64,000 nt of DNA, taken from the NCBI RefSeq assembly GCF_018617385.1, contig NZ_JACSKA010000003.1:186001-250000 (forward strand), given 5' to 3'. The notes under the pieces are model-generated. The model searched no databases and was not told the origin of the DNA. It saw only the letters and a program-made list of their open reading frames with translations. Below are positions 7,583-16,530 of this stretch, piece after piece; the stretch's first letter is position 1, and each line of letters begins with the position of its first letter. The translations under genes were made by a program, and so were the position numbers. This DNA is from Exiguobacterium sp018617385. Lineage in GTDB: Bacteria > Bacillota > Bacilli > Exiguobacteriales > Exiguobacteriaceae.

Positions 7583-9175
7583 ATGATCAAGTCTTTTACG
7601 ATGCGCCTCGGACTCATTTTGGCGCTCAGCATTGCCACGCTCGTCTTTTTACTGACAATCGCCCTCACTTCCCTCATCAGTCATCGAGCATCTGATTCAC
7701 TCGAACAAGAAATCGGGGAACGCCTGTCGACGACATCGCATCAGTTGGCGGACAAGCTCGATTTTTATATGTGGTCACGCTATCAAGAAGTCCAACTCTT
7801 ACAGGGTCTCGATTTAGAAGACCGAGATGAAACACGTCGACTCCTCGATCAAGTCCAGACGAACATCCCCGCCTTCTCATGGATGGGCGTCACGGATGCG
7901 GCCGGGACCGTCGTCGCTTCGACGAACGGGATTCTCGAGGGAGCCTCGATTGCCGAACGACCGGTTTATCTCGAAGCACAAGATGCTCCCTTTATCGGAG
8001 ATGTCCACGAAGCAGTCCTCTTAGCTGAATTATTGCCGAATCCGACGGGGGAACCCCTCCAATTCGTTGATATCAGTGTCCCGCTATTTCAGGACGGCTC
8101 GTTTCAAGGGGTGCTTGCCACTCATTTAAGCTGGACCTGGGGGAAAGAAGTGCTCGAACATTTCAATCGAACGCTCCATGAACAAGTCGATGACACGGAT
8201 TTATTCGTCGTCAGTGGACGAGACAACGTTGTACTCCTCGGTCCAGACGACATGGTCGGAAAACCACTCCCTGTATCCTTTACAGAAGGAGCCTCCGTGA
8301 AAGAATGGGAAGAAGGTCAAGACTATCTGACGGGTATGTCGATTGGAGAAGGGTATGATGAATATCCTGGACTCGGTTGGCGGGTCGTCGTCCGTCAGCC
8401 GACGGCAGTCGCGTTTGCGCCGGTCGAGACGCTTGAAACAAGAATTCTATGGATCGGTTTATTGGCCTCACTTGTGACGGCTGTGCTCGGTTGGCTACTC
8501 GCTTCGATCGTGACGAGACCGTTGAAGCGAATCACCGAAACGGCTTCGCTCATGGAACAAGGGAAAGCGAACACGTTCCCCCATCAATCAGGAATCGAAG
8601 AGATTGAATCGCTCGCGTTCGCGCTCGAATCGCTCGTCACCTCCCTTACAGAGTCCGAGTCGGAACGGGTACACTTTGAAAAACTAGCGAATCGTGACGC
8701 ACTGACCGGTCTTTCAAATCGGGTCGCCCTACGTGAACAGCTGAATCAACTAAACACCTCGAAAGAACCGTACGTCTTCTTCTATCTCGACCTCGATGGC
8801 TTCAAGGCGGTGAATGATACATATGGTCATGGGGTCGGGGACGAGGTATTGGTCGAGGTCGCACAACGGTTACGGGCTCTGCCCATCGAGGAGGCCTATC
8901 CCGTTCGATTGAGCGGAGACGAGTTCTTCCTCATGTTCCCAAGGACTGAGCGTTCGACCCAACAAATTCGGGAGGTTGGAAACACACTCATCGATACAAT
9001 TTCTAAACCGATTACGCTAGACATCGCATCGGTGAAAGTCGGGGCTAGTATCGGGGTGTCCATTTGGAGTCCACCGGAACCACCACACATTGCCATCGAA
9101 CAAGCGGACGACGCGTTATATCGGTCAAAAGCGAATGGGAAACATCAACTTTCTTTCCATGAGTCGCTTTCGTGA
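7583..9175 (+). CDS. Membrane GGDEF protein with extracellular Cache-like sensor and HAMP (diguanylate cyclase)
   Basis: A 530-residue sensor enzyme expected to make cyclic di-GMP. Helix 1 (about 10-32), an extracellular dCache-like region (about 35-285, with AFSWMGVTDAAGTVVAS and the DEYPGLGWRVVVRQP end strand), helix 2 (about 290-310), HAMP (about 310-360), then the GGDEF domain (about 365-525). The catalytic half-site reads RLSGDEFFLMFPR, an SGDEF variant known to be active in other proteins, and the metal/nucleotide motif FYLDLDGFKAVNDTYGHGVGD is intact. No RxxD inhibitory site is obvious before the motif, and no EAL domain is attached. It is preceded by TAGGAGG and ends at a strong terminator. 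Confidence 0.92.
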   Translation: MIKSFTMRLGLILALSIATLVFLLTIALTSLISHRASDSLEQEIGERLSTTSHQLADKLDFYMWSRYQEVQLLQGLDLEDRDETRRLLDQVQTNIPAFSWMGVTDAAGTVVASTNGILEGASIAERPVYLEAQDAPFIGDVHEAVLLAELLPNPTGEPLQFVDISVPLFQDGSFQGVLATHLSWTWGKEVLEHFNRTLHEQVDDTDLFVVSGRDNVVLLGPDDMVGKPLPVSFTEGASVKEWEEGQDYLTGMSIGEGYDEYPGLGWRVVVRQPTAVAFAPVETLETRILWIGLLASLVTAVLGWLLASIVTRPLKRITETASLMEQGKANTFPHQSGIEEIESLAFALESLVTSLTESESERVHFEKLANRDALTGLSNRVALREQLNQLNTSKEPYVFFYLDLDGFKAVNDTYGHGVGDEVLVEVAQRLRALPIEEAYPVRLSGDEFFLMFPRTERSTQQIREVGNTLIDTISKPITLDIASVKVGASIGVSIWSPPEPPHIAIEQADDALYRSKANGKHQLSFHESLS

Positions 9176-9189
9176 CGTCGTTTCTCCAT

Positions 9190-9222
9190 AAGAAAAGGAG
9201 TTCGTGATGAACTCCTTTTCTT
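9190..9222 (+). terminator. Bidirectional terminator
   Basis: A 14-bp perfect stem AAGAAAAGGAGTTC/GAACTCCTTTTCTT with a five-base loop lies between the GGDEF gene and the convergent gene at 9221-9898, and just reaches the stop codon of the latter. Confidence 0.85.
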
Positions 9223-9898
9223 ATTCTTCCGTATTCGTATTCACGTCTTCCTTCTGTTCTTCCTCTTCTGGCATCGGTTCTAAGTCCAGCGTATACACGT
9301 ATTCTCCCCCAAAGTTATTCAAGATGAACAACTCTTCTTCCGCACGTGTCGCCAGTCCGTTCGAGAATCCGATGGCGGCATACATCTCATCTAACAAAAC
9401 GTCCTGCTCTTTATCGATCTCATCGAAGATGGCTTGTTCCCAGCGTTCAATGATACCACCGAGTTGAAGATAGTCATCGTTTTTGATTTTATTCTTGTCA
9501 CGCAACAACTCCAAATAGTCACGGACCTCTTTCAGATTGTCATGCGTCATCGGGATGGCACCCGCTTTTTCTGTCGCCAAGATTTTTTGATGGGTCATCA
9601 GATGCATCGCGTCGATAAGATTCCCTTTGTTCAGCTTTTTGGGATCATCAAAGATGAGTCCCGTCGTCTCCTGTGGATTGATGCGGCGCGTCACATTTTG
9701 ACGCCGCCCGAGTGGGTCTTCTTCTTTGATGATATCAATCAATTCGAGTGCTCGCGTGTAGTCTTCTTCCGTCATCTGTTCTCGGTCGAGTTCATTTGGA
9801 TTCGGTCCACTCCAATATGTATAGCCAACATAGGAAGCAATCCCGATGACGACAAGTCCCGTCAGTGCAACCCACCAAAACGCTTTTTTCCGTTTCAT
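9221..9898 (-). CDS. Membrane-anchored protein, DUF6241-like, function unknown
   Basis: A 225-residue protein with a single N-terminal transmembrane helix or uncleaved signal (about residues 8-28) and an acidic, mostly helical extracellular part. The central segment DAMHLMTHQKILATEKAGAIPMT (residues about 92-115) resembles the DUF6241 family of Bacillales, but I recognise this only by style. The C-terminus is extremely acidic (PMPEEEEQKEDVNTNTEE). No catalytic motif was seen. It sits alone between odhB and the GGDEF gene. Confidence 0.6.
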   Translation of the reverse strand: MKRKKAFWWVALTGLVVIGIASYVGYTYWSGPNPNELDREQMTEEDYTRALELIDIIKEEDPLGRRQNVTRRINPQETTGLIFDDPKKLNKGNLIDAMHLMTHQKILATEKAGAIPMTHDNLKEVRDYLELLRDKNKIKNDDYLQLGGIIERWEQAIFDEIDKEQDVLLDEMYAAIGFSNGLATRAEEELFILNNFGGEYVYTLDLEPMPEEEEQKEDVNTNTEE

Positions 9899-9994
9899 TC
9901 TGTCCTCACACCCTTTTCTAGCTATTCTCCATCAAGGATAACATATTTACCCAACAACAAATCCCATAAAAAGGGATTCAATATAACCTTATAT

Positions 9995-10026
9995 AAAAAA
10001 TACTCGCCCCTACATAGGAGCGAGTA
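9995..10026 (-). terminator. Terminator of the odhAB operon
   Basis: A stem TACTCGCCCCT/AGGAGCGAGTA with one mismatch and an ACAT loop (10001-10026) has AAAAAA on its left, so it terminates minus-strand transcription 11 bases after the odhB stop codon. Confidence 0.8.
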
Positions 10027-10036
10027 CCTTATCGTC

Positions 10037-11311
10037 TTACGCTTCGAACAATAATTGTTCTGGATCTTCAATCATGTCTTTAATGTGCTTGAGGAATGTC
10101 ACAGCCTCACGACCATCTACGATTCGGTGGTCATACGAGAGTGCAACGTACATCATCGGACGGTTCTCCATTGTATCCGCATCGATTGCGACTGGACGGA
10201 GTTGAATCGAGTGCATCCCAAGGATAGCGACTTGCGGTCCGTTCAAGATTGGTGTTGAGAGGAGTGAGCCAAACACGCCACCGTTTGTGATCGTGAACGT
10301 ACCACCTGTCAAATCACTCAACCCGAGCTTGTTGTTACGCGCTTTGTCTGCGAGGTGAAGGATGTCTTTCTCAATCTCCCCGAAGTTTTTGCGGTCCGCT
10401 TCACGGACGACCGGAACGACGAGACCATCTGGAGCCGAAACGGCGATCCCGATGTCATAATATTTCTTCAAGACGATTTCGTTGCCTTGGATTTCAGCGT
10501 TCAAGTAAGGCATCCGTTTGAGAGCCGCCACTGCTGCTTTCGTGAAGAACGACATGAAGCCGAGTTTGACATCGTTGTCTTTCACGAACTTCTCTTGGCG
10601 ACGTTTACGAAGTGCCATGACCGCAGACATGTCGATTTCATTGAACGTCGTGAGCATCGCTGCCGTCTGTTGCACTTCGACGAGACGGTTCGCGATCGTT
10701 TGACGGCGACGTGTCATTTTGATGCGCTCTTCTTCTTTTCCACTTGCAGCTGGTTGTGGTGCCGGAGCCGCTGCCGCTGGCTTCTGCTCTTTCACAGCCG
10801 GTTTCTCTTCATGTCTCGATACATCATGGACGTTGATGCGCCCGATTGGATCATTCGTTTGAACGGCTGAGAGATCGATGCCTTTCTCACGAGCGAGTTT
10901 ACGTGCAGCCGGTGTCGCGATTGGTCCTTTACCCGGGCTCGCAACGTGCTCTTCACGTTTCTCGACTTTCTTGCCTTCTTCAATAGACTCAGTCTTTTTC
11001 TCAGTCGGTGCTTCTGTTTTCGTTTCTGTCGCGTTTTCCGTCTTCGTCTTCGTCGCGACAGCCGTTCCGCCACCAGAACCTGAACCGAGACGTGCGATGA
11101 CTTCACCGACTTGAACCGTGTCCCCTTCTCCGGCAAGTTGCTCTTCTAACACACCCGCTTCGTCAGCCGGGACTTCGATATTGACTTTATCTGTCTCGAG
11201 CTCGACGATGGCTTCCCCTTTTTCGACTTGGTCGCCTGGCTGTTTGAGCCATGTCGCGACCGTTCCTTCCGTAATGGACTCTGCTAACTCCGGTACTTTG
11301 ATTTCGATCAC
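10037..11311 (-). CDS. odhB: 2-oxoglutarate dehydrogenase E2, dihydrolipoyllysine succinyltransferase
   Basis: The 424-residue E2 core of the 2-oxoglutarate dehydrogenase complex of the TCA cycle, moving the succinyl group from E1-bound ThDP to CoA. The lipoyl domain is residues 1-77 with lipoyl-Lys 42 in ETDKVNIEV; an Ala/Thr/Glu-rich linker follows; the E3/E1-binding domain is about 130-165 (TPAARKLAREKGIDLSAV); the catalytic domain runs from about 195 to the end with YDHRIVDGREAV carrying the active-site His and Asp. Translation starts at GTG 11311 after AAGGGGGAACTC. It follows odhA by 18 bases. The Shine-Dalgarno stretch is complementary over 11 bases to a loop of the putative RNA at 54.3-54.7 kb. 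Confidence 0.97.
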   Translation of the reverse strand: MIEIKVPELAESITEGTVATWLKQPGDQVEKGEAIVELETDKVNIEVPADEAGVLEEQLAGEGDTVQVGEVIARLGSGSGGGTAVATKTKTENATETKTEAPTEKKTESIEEGKKVEKREEHVASPGKGPIATPAARKLAREKGIDLSAVQTNDPIGRINVHDVSRHEEKPAVKEQKPAAAAPAPQPAASGKEEERIKMTRRRQTIANRLVEVQQTAAMLTTFNEIDMSAVMALRKRRQEKFVKDNDVKLGFMSFFTKAAVAALKRMPYLNAEIQGNEIVLKKYYDIGIAVSAPDGLVVPVVREADRKNFGEIEKDILHLADKARNNKLGLSDLTGGTFTITNGGVFGSLLSTPILNGPQVAILGMHSIQLRPVAIDADTMENRPMMYVALSYDHRIVDGREAVTFLKHIKDMIEDPEQLLFEA

Positions 11312-11329
11312 AATGAGTTCCCCCTTAAC

Positions 11330-14185
11330 TTATTTACGATCTTTTTGATATGTGCTCGTGCCTGCACCGCTCGAGACGACGTCACGAGAGAGTGCTTCAC
11401 GGATGATGCGTGCTTGTTCTTGTTTATGAGCTGTTGGATTCCCTTCAGCTGGACTCGAACGACGGCGACGACCGATATAACGGACATCGAGTCGGTTCGT
11501 TGTGACCGCTTCTAAACGAGGCTCGATATATGTCCAAGCCCCCATGTTTTTCGGTTCTTCTTGAACCCAGACGATTTCACGCGCGTTCGGATAACGGCTG
11601 ATGACGTCACGAATCTCACGAACCGGGAACGGATAGATTTCTTCGACCCGGACGATATGCAAGAAGTCGAGTGACTCTTCTGACTTGCTGACCGCTTCCG
11701 CGAGGTCGATTGCCATTTTCCCTGTGCAGAAAACGAGACGTTCGACTTTCTCTGTGTTTTCCCCGAGACCTGGTTGTTCGACGATTGGTTTAAAGCTCTC
11801 TTCCGTGAACGCCTCGACTGGTGACGTGGCGAGCGGATGACGAAGCAGACTCTTCGGTGTCATGATGATCATCGGACGAATCTCTTCTTTCCCGAGCATC
11901 TCCGCTTGACGACGAAGAATATGGAAGTACTGTGCCGCAGACGAAAGGTTTGCGACTGTCCAGTTTTTCTCCCCGGCAAGTGTCAAGTAACGTTCCATAC
12001 GTGCACTTGAGTGCTCCGGCCCTTGTCCTTCGTAACCGTGCGGTAAGAGCATGACGAGGCCTGATTTTTGGCCCCATTTCGCGCGTCCCGCCGAGATGAA
12101 CTGGTCGAACATGACTTGTGCCGAGTTCGCGAAGTCACCGTATTGTGCTTCCCACAGGACGAGTGTATCTTGTGCGAATACGTTGTAGCCATATTCAAAT
12201 CCAAGCACCGAACCTTCTGAGAGCGGGCTGTTATAGACCGAGAACGATGCTTTCGCCGTCGACAACTCATGGAGTGGCGAGAATTTCTTACCTGACTCGA
12301 CATCGTTCAACATGATGTTCCGTTGGGCGAACGTTCCGCGCTCTGAATCTTGACCGCTCAAGCGGACCGGCGTACCATCTGAAAGAATTGATGCGAAGGC
12401 GAGCGTCTCCGCATGACCCCAGTCAATTTTCCCACCTTCGCTGAACGCATCACGGCGACGGTCGAGTACTTTTTGAAGCTTATGGAAGACACCAAAGCCT
12501 TCCGGCCAGTTCAATAACTCTTCATTCAATTGCGTGAGGAATTCTCGTTCGACGCTCGTGTCGACTTTCGGGAATCCTTTATGGACCGCATCCGGTAACA
12601 CGATGTCTGCATCCTCTTCCTCAGAAGGAACGAGATCACGTGCTGCCTTCAAGGCCTCTTCGATTTTTTGTTCGATTTGCGCCTTCTCATCTTTCGTCAT
12701 GACGCCTTCTTCCTCAAGTCGTGCGGCATAGACGTGACGGACAGACTGGTGTCCTTTGATGGCTTTGTAAAGGACCGGGTTCGTGTTCATCGGTTCGTCC
12801 ATTTCGTTGTGACCGTATCGGCGGTACCCGATCAAGTCGACCAAGATATCTTTATGGAACTTGGCACGATACTCACTGATCAACTTCGCGACGGCAACAC
12901 ACGCCTCCGGATCATCCGCATTGACGTGGAAGACTGGGATCTCGTAGCCTTTGGCGATATCACTTGCGTAACGCGTCGACCGTGAATCGTTCGGGTCCGT
13001 TGTGAAACCGATTGTGTTGTTGGCGATGACGTGAACCGTCCCACCTGTACGGTAACCCGTCAAGTTCGTCATGTTGAGCGTCTCCGCAACGATACCCTGT
13101 CCTGGGAAGGCTGCATCTCCGTGGATCAAGATTGAGGCTGCCAAATCGTCGTGCTGTACAGCCGATCCTTTTTCAGAACGGTCATCTTGTGCGGCACGTG
13201 TATATCCTTCGACGACCGACCCGACGAACTCGAGGTGACTCGGGTTGTTCGCCAAGTTGAGACGGACTTCTTTTTGCTGTTCGACCACTTTCCGGTCAAG
13301 ACCGAGGTGATATTTCACATCGCCTGACCAACCGAAGTTGATGCCGATTGACCCTTCAGATGGAATCAATTCTTTGTTCGGTGCGTGCTGGAACTCCGCA
13401 AAAATCATTTCGTATGGTTTGCCGAGAACATGGGCAAGTACGTTCAAACGTCCACGGTGGGCCATCCCGATGTTGATATGTTCCGAACCGCTCGAAATGA
13501 GGCCTCCGACCATCGCATCGAGAAGTGGCACCATCGCATCCAATCCTTCGATCGAGAAGCGTTTTTGTCCGACGTATGTTTTATGAAGGAATGATTCAAA
13601 CAGTTCTGTTTCAGCCAAACGTTTGAATAACTCGATTTTTTCTTCTTTCGAGAAGGTTTGCTGTAACGCCCCTTGCTCGACTTGACGACGAATCCACTTC
13701 TTCTCTTCCATGTCATCTAAATGACGGAGTTCGATGGCGACCGTTCCTGTATACACGTCAAGCAAGTGACGGAATAGTTCTAAGGCGCTCGCGTTTGGTT
13801 TTGGTGCATCGTCTGATAATAGGCGGGCCGGAATTTGTTTTAAGTCTTCTTCTGTCAAATCATAGCGTGACAGTTCGAATAACTCCTGCTCGCGCGGATG
13901 GTCTTTTAGTGGATAAATATCAGCTGCTTTATGACCGAAAGCACGGATGTCGTTGATGAGCCGTGTCGCCGAGACGACCTTCTCTAAATCAAACGATGGA
14001 CCCGAGACCGGCACTTCTGTCGGTGTCGACGTTTCCGGTGCCCCAAATTCGTCAAAATATCGGCGCGTTTCTTCATCGACCGATGATGGGTCTTCCAAAT
14101 ATTGTTCGTACAGTTCAATGATGTAGCCTAAGTTAGGACCATAAAATGCTTGCGATTTCTCGTGAACATTCGACGACTCTCCCAT
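11330..14185 (-). CDS. odhA: 2-oxoglutarate dehydrogenase E1 component
   Basis: The 951-residue thiamine-diphosphate-dependent E1 enzyme that decarboxylates 2-oxoglutarate. Visible hallmarks are the N-terminal GPNLGYIIELYEQYLEDPS docking segment, EHINIGMAHRGRLNVL, the ThDP/Mg motif GDAAFPGQGIVAETLNM, HVIANNTIGFTT, and the C-terminal domain with LPHGYEGQGPEHSSARMERYL. Length matches Bacillus OdhA. Start is ATG 14185 after AAGGGGGA. First gene of odhAB; a classical CcpA cre site overlaps the -10 region upstream, consistent with carbon catabolite control of the TCA cycle. odhB follows in the same operon. Confidence 0.97.
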   Translation of the reverse strand: MGESSNVHEKSQAFYGPNLGYIIELYEQYLEDPSSVDEETRRYFDEFGAPETSTPTEVPVSGPSFDLEKVVSATRLINDIRAFGHKAADIYPLKDHPREQELFELSRYDLTEEDLKQIPARLLSDDAPKPNASALELFRHLLDVYTGTVAIELRHLDDMEEKKWIRRQVEQGALQQTFSKEEKIELFKRLAETELFESFLHKTYVGQKRFSIEGLDAMVPLLDAMVGGLISSGSEHINIGMAHRGRLNVLAHVLGKPYEMIFAEFQHAPNKELIPSEGSIGINFGWSGDVKYHLGLDRKVVEQQKEVRLNLANNPSHLEFVGSVVEGYTRAAQDDRSEKGSAVQHDDLAASILIHGDAAFPGQGIVAETLNMTNLTGYRTGGTVHVIANNTIGFTTDPNDSRSTRYASDIAKGYEIPVFHVNADDPEACVAVAKLISEYRAKFHKDILVDLIGYRRYGHNEMDEPMNTNPVLYKAIKGHQSVRHVYAARLEEEGVMTKDEKAQIEQKIEEALKAARDLVPSEEEDADIVLPDAVHKGFPKVDTSVEREFLTQLNEELLNWPEGFGVFHKLQKVLDRRRDAFSEGGKIDWGHAETLAFASILSDGTPVRLSGQDSERGTFAQRNIMLNDVESGKKFSPLHELSTAKASFSVYNSPLSEGSVLGFEYGYNVFAQDTLVLWEAQYGDFANSAQVMFDQFISAGRAKWGQKSGLVMLLPHGYEGQGPEHSSARMERYLTLAGEKNWTVANLSSAAQYFHILRRQAEMLGKEEIRPMIIMTPKSLLRHPLATSPVEAFTEESFKPIVEQPGLGENTEKVERLVFCTGKMAIDLAEAVSKSEESLDFLHIVRVEEIYPFPVREIRDVISRYPNAREIVWVQEEPKNMGAWTYIEPRLEAVTTNRLDVRYIGRRRRSSPAEGNPTAHKQEQARIIREALSRDVVSSGAGTSTYQKDRK

Positions 14186-14223
14186 TGAATAAATCCCCCT
14201 TATCCATTCCTAAACGTCCAATC

Positions 14224-14237
14224 TGTGAACGCTTTCA
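14224..14237 (-). promoter_or_regulatory. CcpA cre site of odhA
   Basis: TGTGAACGCTTTCA fits the classical cre consensus TGWNANCGNTNWCA at every defined position. It directly abuts the probable odhA -10 element (TAAAAT on the minus strand, 14237-14242), a position at which CcpA represses. Confidence 0.7.
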
Positions 14238-14475
14238 TTTTAACATGTAGCCCGAAGCAGTTCACCCTTCTCCTGCCCTGGTGAACAAAACCAAATCCTG
14301 CCTCTTACGCTCAACTTCATACTACACCTTTCGTCGCAGAAAGACCCTTACAAATTCACAATTCGTCCATACTATTTCGATAAGTTTTGCTTATCGATAA
14401 ATTGTGTCTTGATGTATTTGTTTCAACAATTTCAAAAAAAGATGAAACCTTATTTCAAACAGCTCCGTAATAGGG

Positions 14476-14492
14476 AGTGTAGGCATTACACT
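14476..14492 (+). promoter_or_regulatory. YtrA/GntR-like operator before the ABC exporter
   Basis: A perfect inverted repeat AGTGTA-N5-TACACT lies 30 bases upstream of the ABC ATPase start codon. Half-sites of this kind are used by YtrA-type GntR repressors that control BcrA-like ABC exporters. No GntR gene is encoded in the window, so the assignment is inference from the motif and context. Confidence 0.4.
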
Positions 14493-14522
14493 ATTACTCT
14501 TAACAGAAAGCTAGGTGACCAC

Positions 14523-15455
14523 ATGTTATCCGTACAAAATGTCCATAAAAAGATGGGAAAAGCAACGGTATTGACGAATGTCAGCTTCGATGTCGTTCCA
14601 GGAGAAATTTTCGGATTCCTCGGACCGAACGGCGCCGGGAAGACGACCACCATTCGAATCATCACGGGCCTCATGCCTGCGACGCACGGGACCGTGACGG
14701 TCGATGGGTATGACGTGGCGAACAACCGCCAAGAAGCGCTCAGCAGAATCGGAGCCATCGTCGAGAATCCCGCATTCTATCCGTACATGACGGGCCGGGA
14801 AAACTTGATTCATGCGATGAACTTGATTCCGAACTTGAAAAAAGTCGACTTGAATGCACTCGGTGCCCTCGTCGGACTCGACGGAAAGCTCGAGATGAAA
14901 GTCAAACAGTACTCACTCGGGATGAAACAGCGCCTCGGGATTGCCCGTGCCTTGTTGCATAACCCAAAAGTGCTCATCTTAGATGAGCCGACGAACGGTC
15001 TCGACCCAGCCGGGATCGCCGACCTCCGGAATTACTTACGCCACCTTGCGGACCACCGCGGGATCGCCATCCTCATCTCAAGCCATTTATTGAGCGAGAT
15101 GGAATTGATCACCGACCGCTTCGCAATCATTGACCAAGGACAAATCAAATCAGTGGAAGACGGACAGACGAAGGCTGACAGTGTCATCCTCTGTAAAGTT
15201 GATAAGGAGCAGATGCACGAGGCACTCGACGTCGCGGCACTCGCCTTCGATGATGTGAAAATCGTCCAGCAGTCTGCCGAGTCGTTTATCGTACCACGTC
15301 AAGAGACGGACATCCCGGTCTTGCTGAAACAATTAATCGAGCGCGATATCGCCGTCTATCAGATTGGCATGAAACATGAGTCGCTCGAAGAACAATTCTT
15401 GAAATTGACGAAAAAAGAAGGAGGTACGAACAATGCGTTCATTACTCAGCAATGA
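14523..15455 (+). CDS. ABC transporter ATP-binding protein (BcrA-type)
   Basis: A 310-residue ATPase of the DRA/BcrA branch of ABC exporters. Walker A is GPNGAGKTTT near residue 38, the signature YSLGMKQRLGIARAL near 135, Walker B LILDEPTNGLDP near 155, and the switch His is in ISSHLLSEME. A C-terminal extension of about 90 residues follows, typical of antibiotic or peptide exporters such as bacitracin BcrA. ATG 14523 is preferred over upstream in-frame starts because AGGTGA lies just before it and homologues begin with this MLSVQNVHKK. It overlaps the permease gene by 23 bases, indicating translational coupling. Confidence 0.92.
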   Translation: MLSVQNVHKKMGKATVLTNVSFDVVPGEIFGFLGPNGAGKTTTIRIITGLMPATHGTVTVDGYDVANNRQEALSRIGAIVENPAFYPYMTGRENLIHAMNLIPNLKKVDLNALGALVGLDGKLEMKVKQYSLGMKQRLGIARALLHNPKVLILDEPTNGLDPAGIADLRNYLRHLADHRGIAILISSHLLSEMELITDRFAIIDQGQIKSVEDGQTKADSVILCKVDKEQMHEALDVAALAFDDVKIVQQSAESFIVPRQETDIPVLLKQLIERDIAVYQIGMKHESLEEQFLKLTKKEGGTNNAFITQQ

Positions 15456-16170
15456 ATGGATGAAATGGCGTCGGACGATTAAACCATACGTCGCCTTAGG
15501 CGTGTATACAGCAATCATCCTCATCGTATACGCTGTATTAGCCAGTGGTGAAGGAACACCGGAAGCGGCATCGTTCTTTGAATTCTCAACGATGGGCGCC
15601 ATCGCTTTCTTGAGTATCTTTACGATTGTCTTTACGGCCGAAATGGTCGGGAACGAACTAAAATTTGATACGTTGAAACACCTGTTGATGAGCCCGTACT
15701 CACGCGACCGCATCTTGTTGTCGAAGCTCGTGATGGCCGTCCTCGTCATGTTGCTTCAATTCATTTTCATCTTAGTCGTCGCGTTCGGTTTCTCACTCAC
15801 GTTAGATGGCTCTGTCACATGGGATGTCGTCCGTCCAATCCTCATCAGTGTGAGCGGACCGATCTTTATCATCTTCTTGACGCTCATGTTCTCGGTCGTC
15901 TTCAAGTCGGTCGGCGTCGTCATCGGTTTCACGGTGCTCGCAAACTTCGCCTCAAGTATCATCGGCGGTCTTCTTGTCGCTTGGAAACCTGAGCTTGCGA
16001 AATGGATTGTCTTCTTGCATACAGACCTTTCCATCTATGACGTCAATCCTGAGTTTATGAAAGCGATGGACGCGACGATGGGCTTCTCGATTTTCTATGT
16101 CGCCCTTCATATCATCGCCTTCTATCTCATCACGGCCTTTATGTTCCGCAGTAAAACGTTCGCGGAATAA
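15433..16170 (+). CDS. ABC-2 type permease
   Basis: A 245-residue membrane protein with six predicted helices, starting MRSLLSNEWMKWRR, the usual opening of BcrB-type permeases in which a short amphipathic stretch precedes helix 1. The intracellular KFDTLKHLLMSPYSRDRILLSKL coupling segment after helix 2 (about residues 76-100) is characteristic of ABC-2 permeases. It pairs with the preceding ATPase. Substrate unknown; peptide antibiotic export or immunity is the common role for this architecture. Confidence 0.88.
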   Translation: MRSLLSNEWMKWRRTIKPYVALGVYTAIILIVYAVLASGEGTPEAASFFEFSTMGAIAFLSIFTIVFTAEMVGNELKFDTLKHLLMSPYSRDRILLSKLVMAVLVMLLQFIFILVVAFGFSLTLDGSVTWDVVRPILISVSGPIFIIFLTLMFSVVFKSVGVVIGFTVLANFASSIIGGLLVAWKPELAKWIVFLHTDLSIYDVNPEFMKAMDATMGFSIFYVALHIIAFYLITAFMFRSKTFAE

Positions 16171-16212
16171 TAACAGTCCCTTTCGATTCAAACGAACCGG
16201 AAGGGACTGTTG
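16171..16212 (+). terminator. Rho-independent terminator
   Basis: An 11-bp perfect stem AACAGTCCCTT/AAGGGACTGTT (16172-16182 and 16201-16211) follows the permease stop codon and is succeeded by a T-rich stretch. Confidence 0.8.
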
Positions 16213-16332
16213 TTTATCTTTAAGTGTGATGACTTCAACATCCTCTGTCACACAACCTCAACATTCTGTCAAAAGTCTCCCAACTGTATGCGATATGATG
16301 AAGGTAACAGCATATAAGAAGGATGTGACAAC

Positions 16333-16527
16333 ATGGCTCTCACAATCGGATTAGCCTTGCTCGTTTGTTTGATTGCACTCATATTCACCATCATGGTCGG
16401 GCTCGGGAAAGACCGCTCCTCGTACAGTCAAAAGAAGAGCTGGTCGATGGTTTCTTGGCTCTACATCATCTTGCTCCCTGTCTCGTTTATCGGGCTCGGA
16501 CTTCTCTACTATTTCATTACGAAGTAA
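16333..16527 (+). CDS. Small two-helix membrane protein, unknown
   Basis: A 64-residue protein with two hydrophobic helices (about residues 4-24 and 42-61) joined by a basic loop GKDRSSYSQKKSW. AAGGATG precedes the ATG at normal spacing, and a perfect terminator follows the stop codon, so it is a self-contained unit. I do not recognise the family and no function can be given. Confidence 0.7.
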   Translation: MALTIGLALLVCLIALIFTIMVGLGKDRSSYSQKKSWSMVSWLYIILLPVSFIGLGLLYYFITK

Positions 16528-16530
16528 CGC

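Larger units (their letters stand above)
14186..14522. other. 337-bp divergent promoter region (odhA / ABC exporter)
   Basis: No gene is seen. It holds the odhA promoter and cre site near 14224-14242, an 8-bp inverted repeat TCGATAAG/CTTATCGA (14377-14384 and 14390-14397), and an AGTGTA-N5-TACACT palindrome near the ABC gene. An open frame runs through 14409-14522 into the ABC gene but lacks a ribosome binding site. Confidence 0.7.

Noticed and set aside
10355..10870. 171-residue open frame on the plus strand within odhB
   Set aside because: Antisense to the conserved E2 catalytic domain; rich in His, Arg and Cys, as expected for a complement of a coding strand.
16224..16253. GTGTGA/TCACAC repeat upstream of the small membrane protein gene
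   Set aside because: The 18-base spacing does not fit a CRP/FNR-type site, which needs six bases, and nothing else supports a function.
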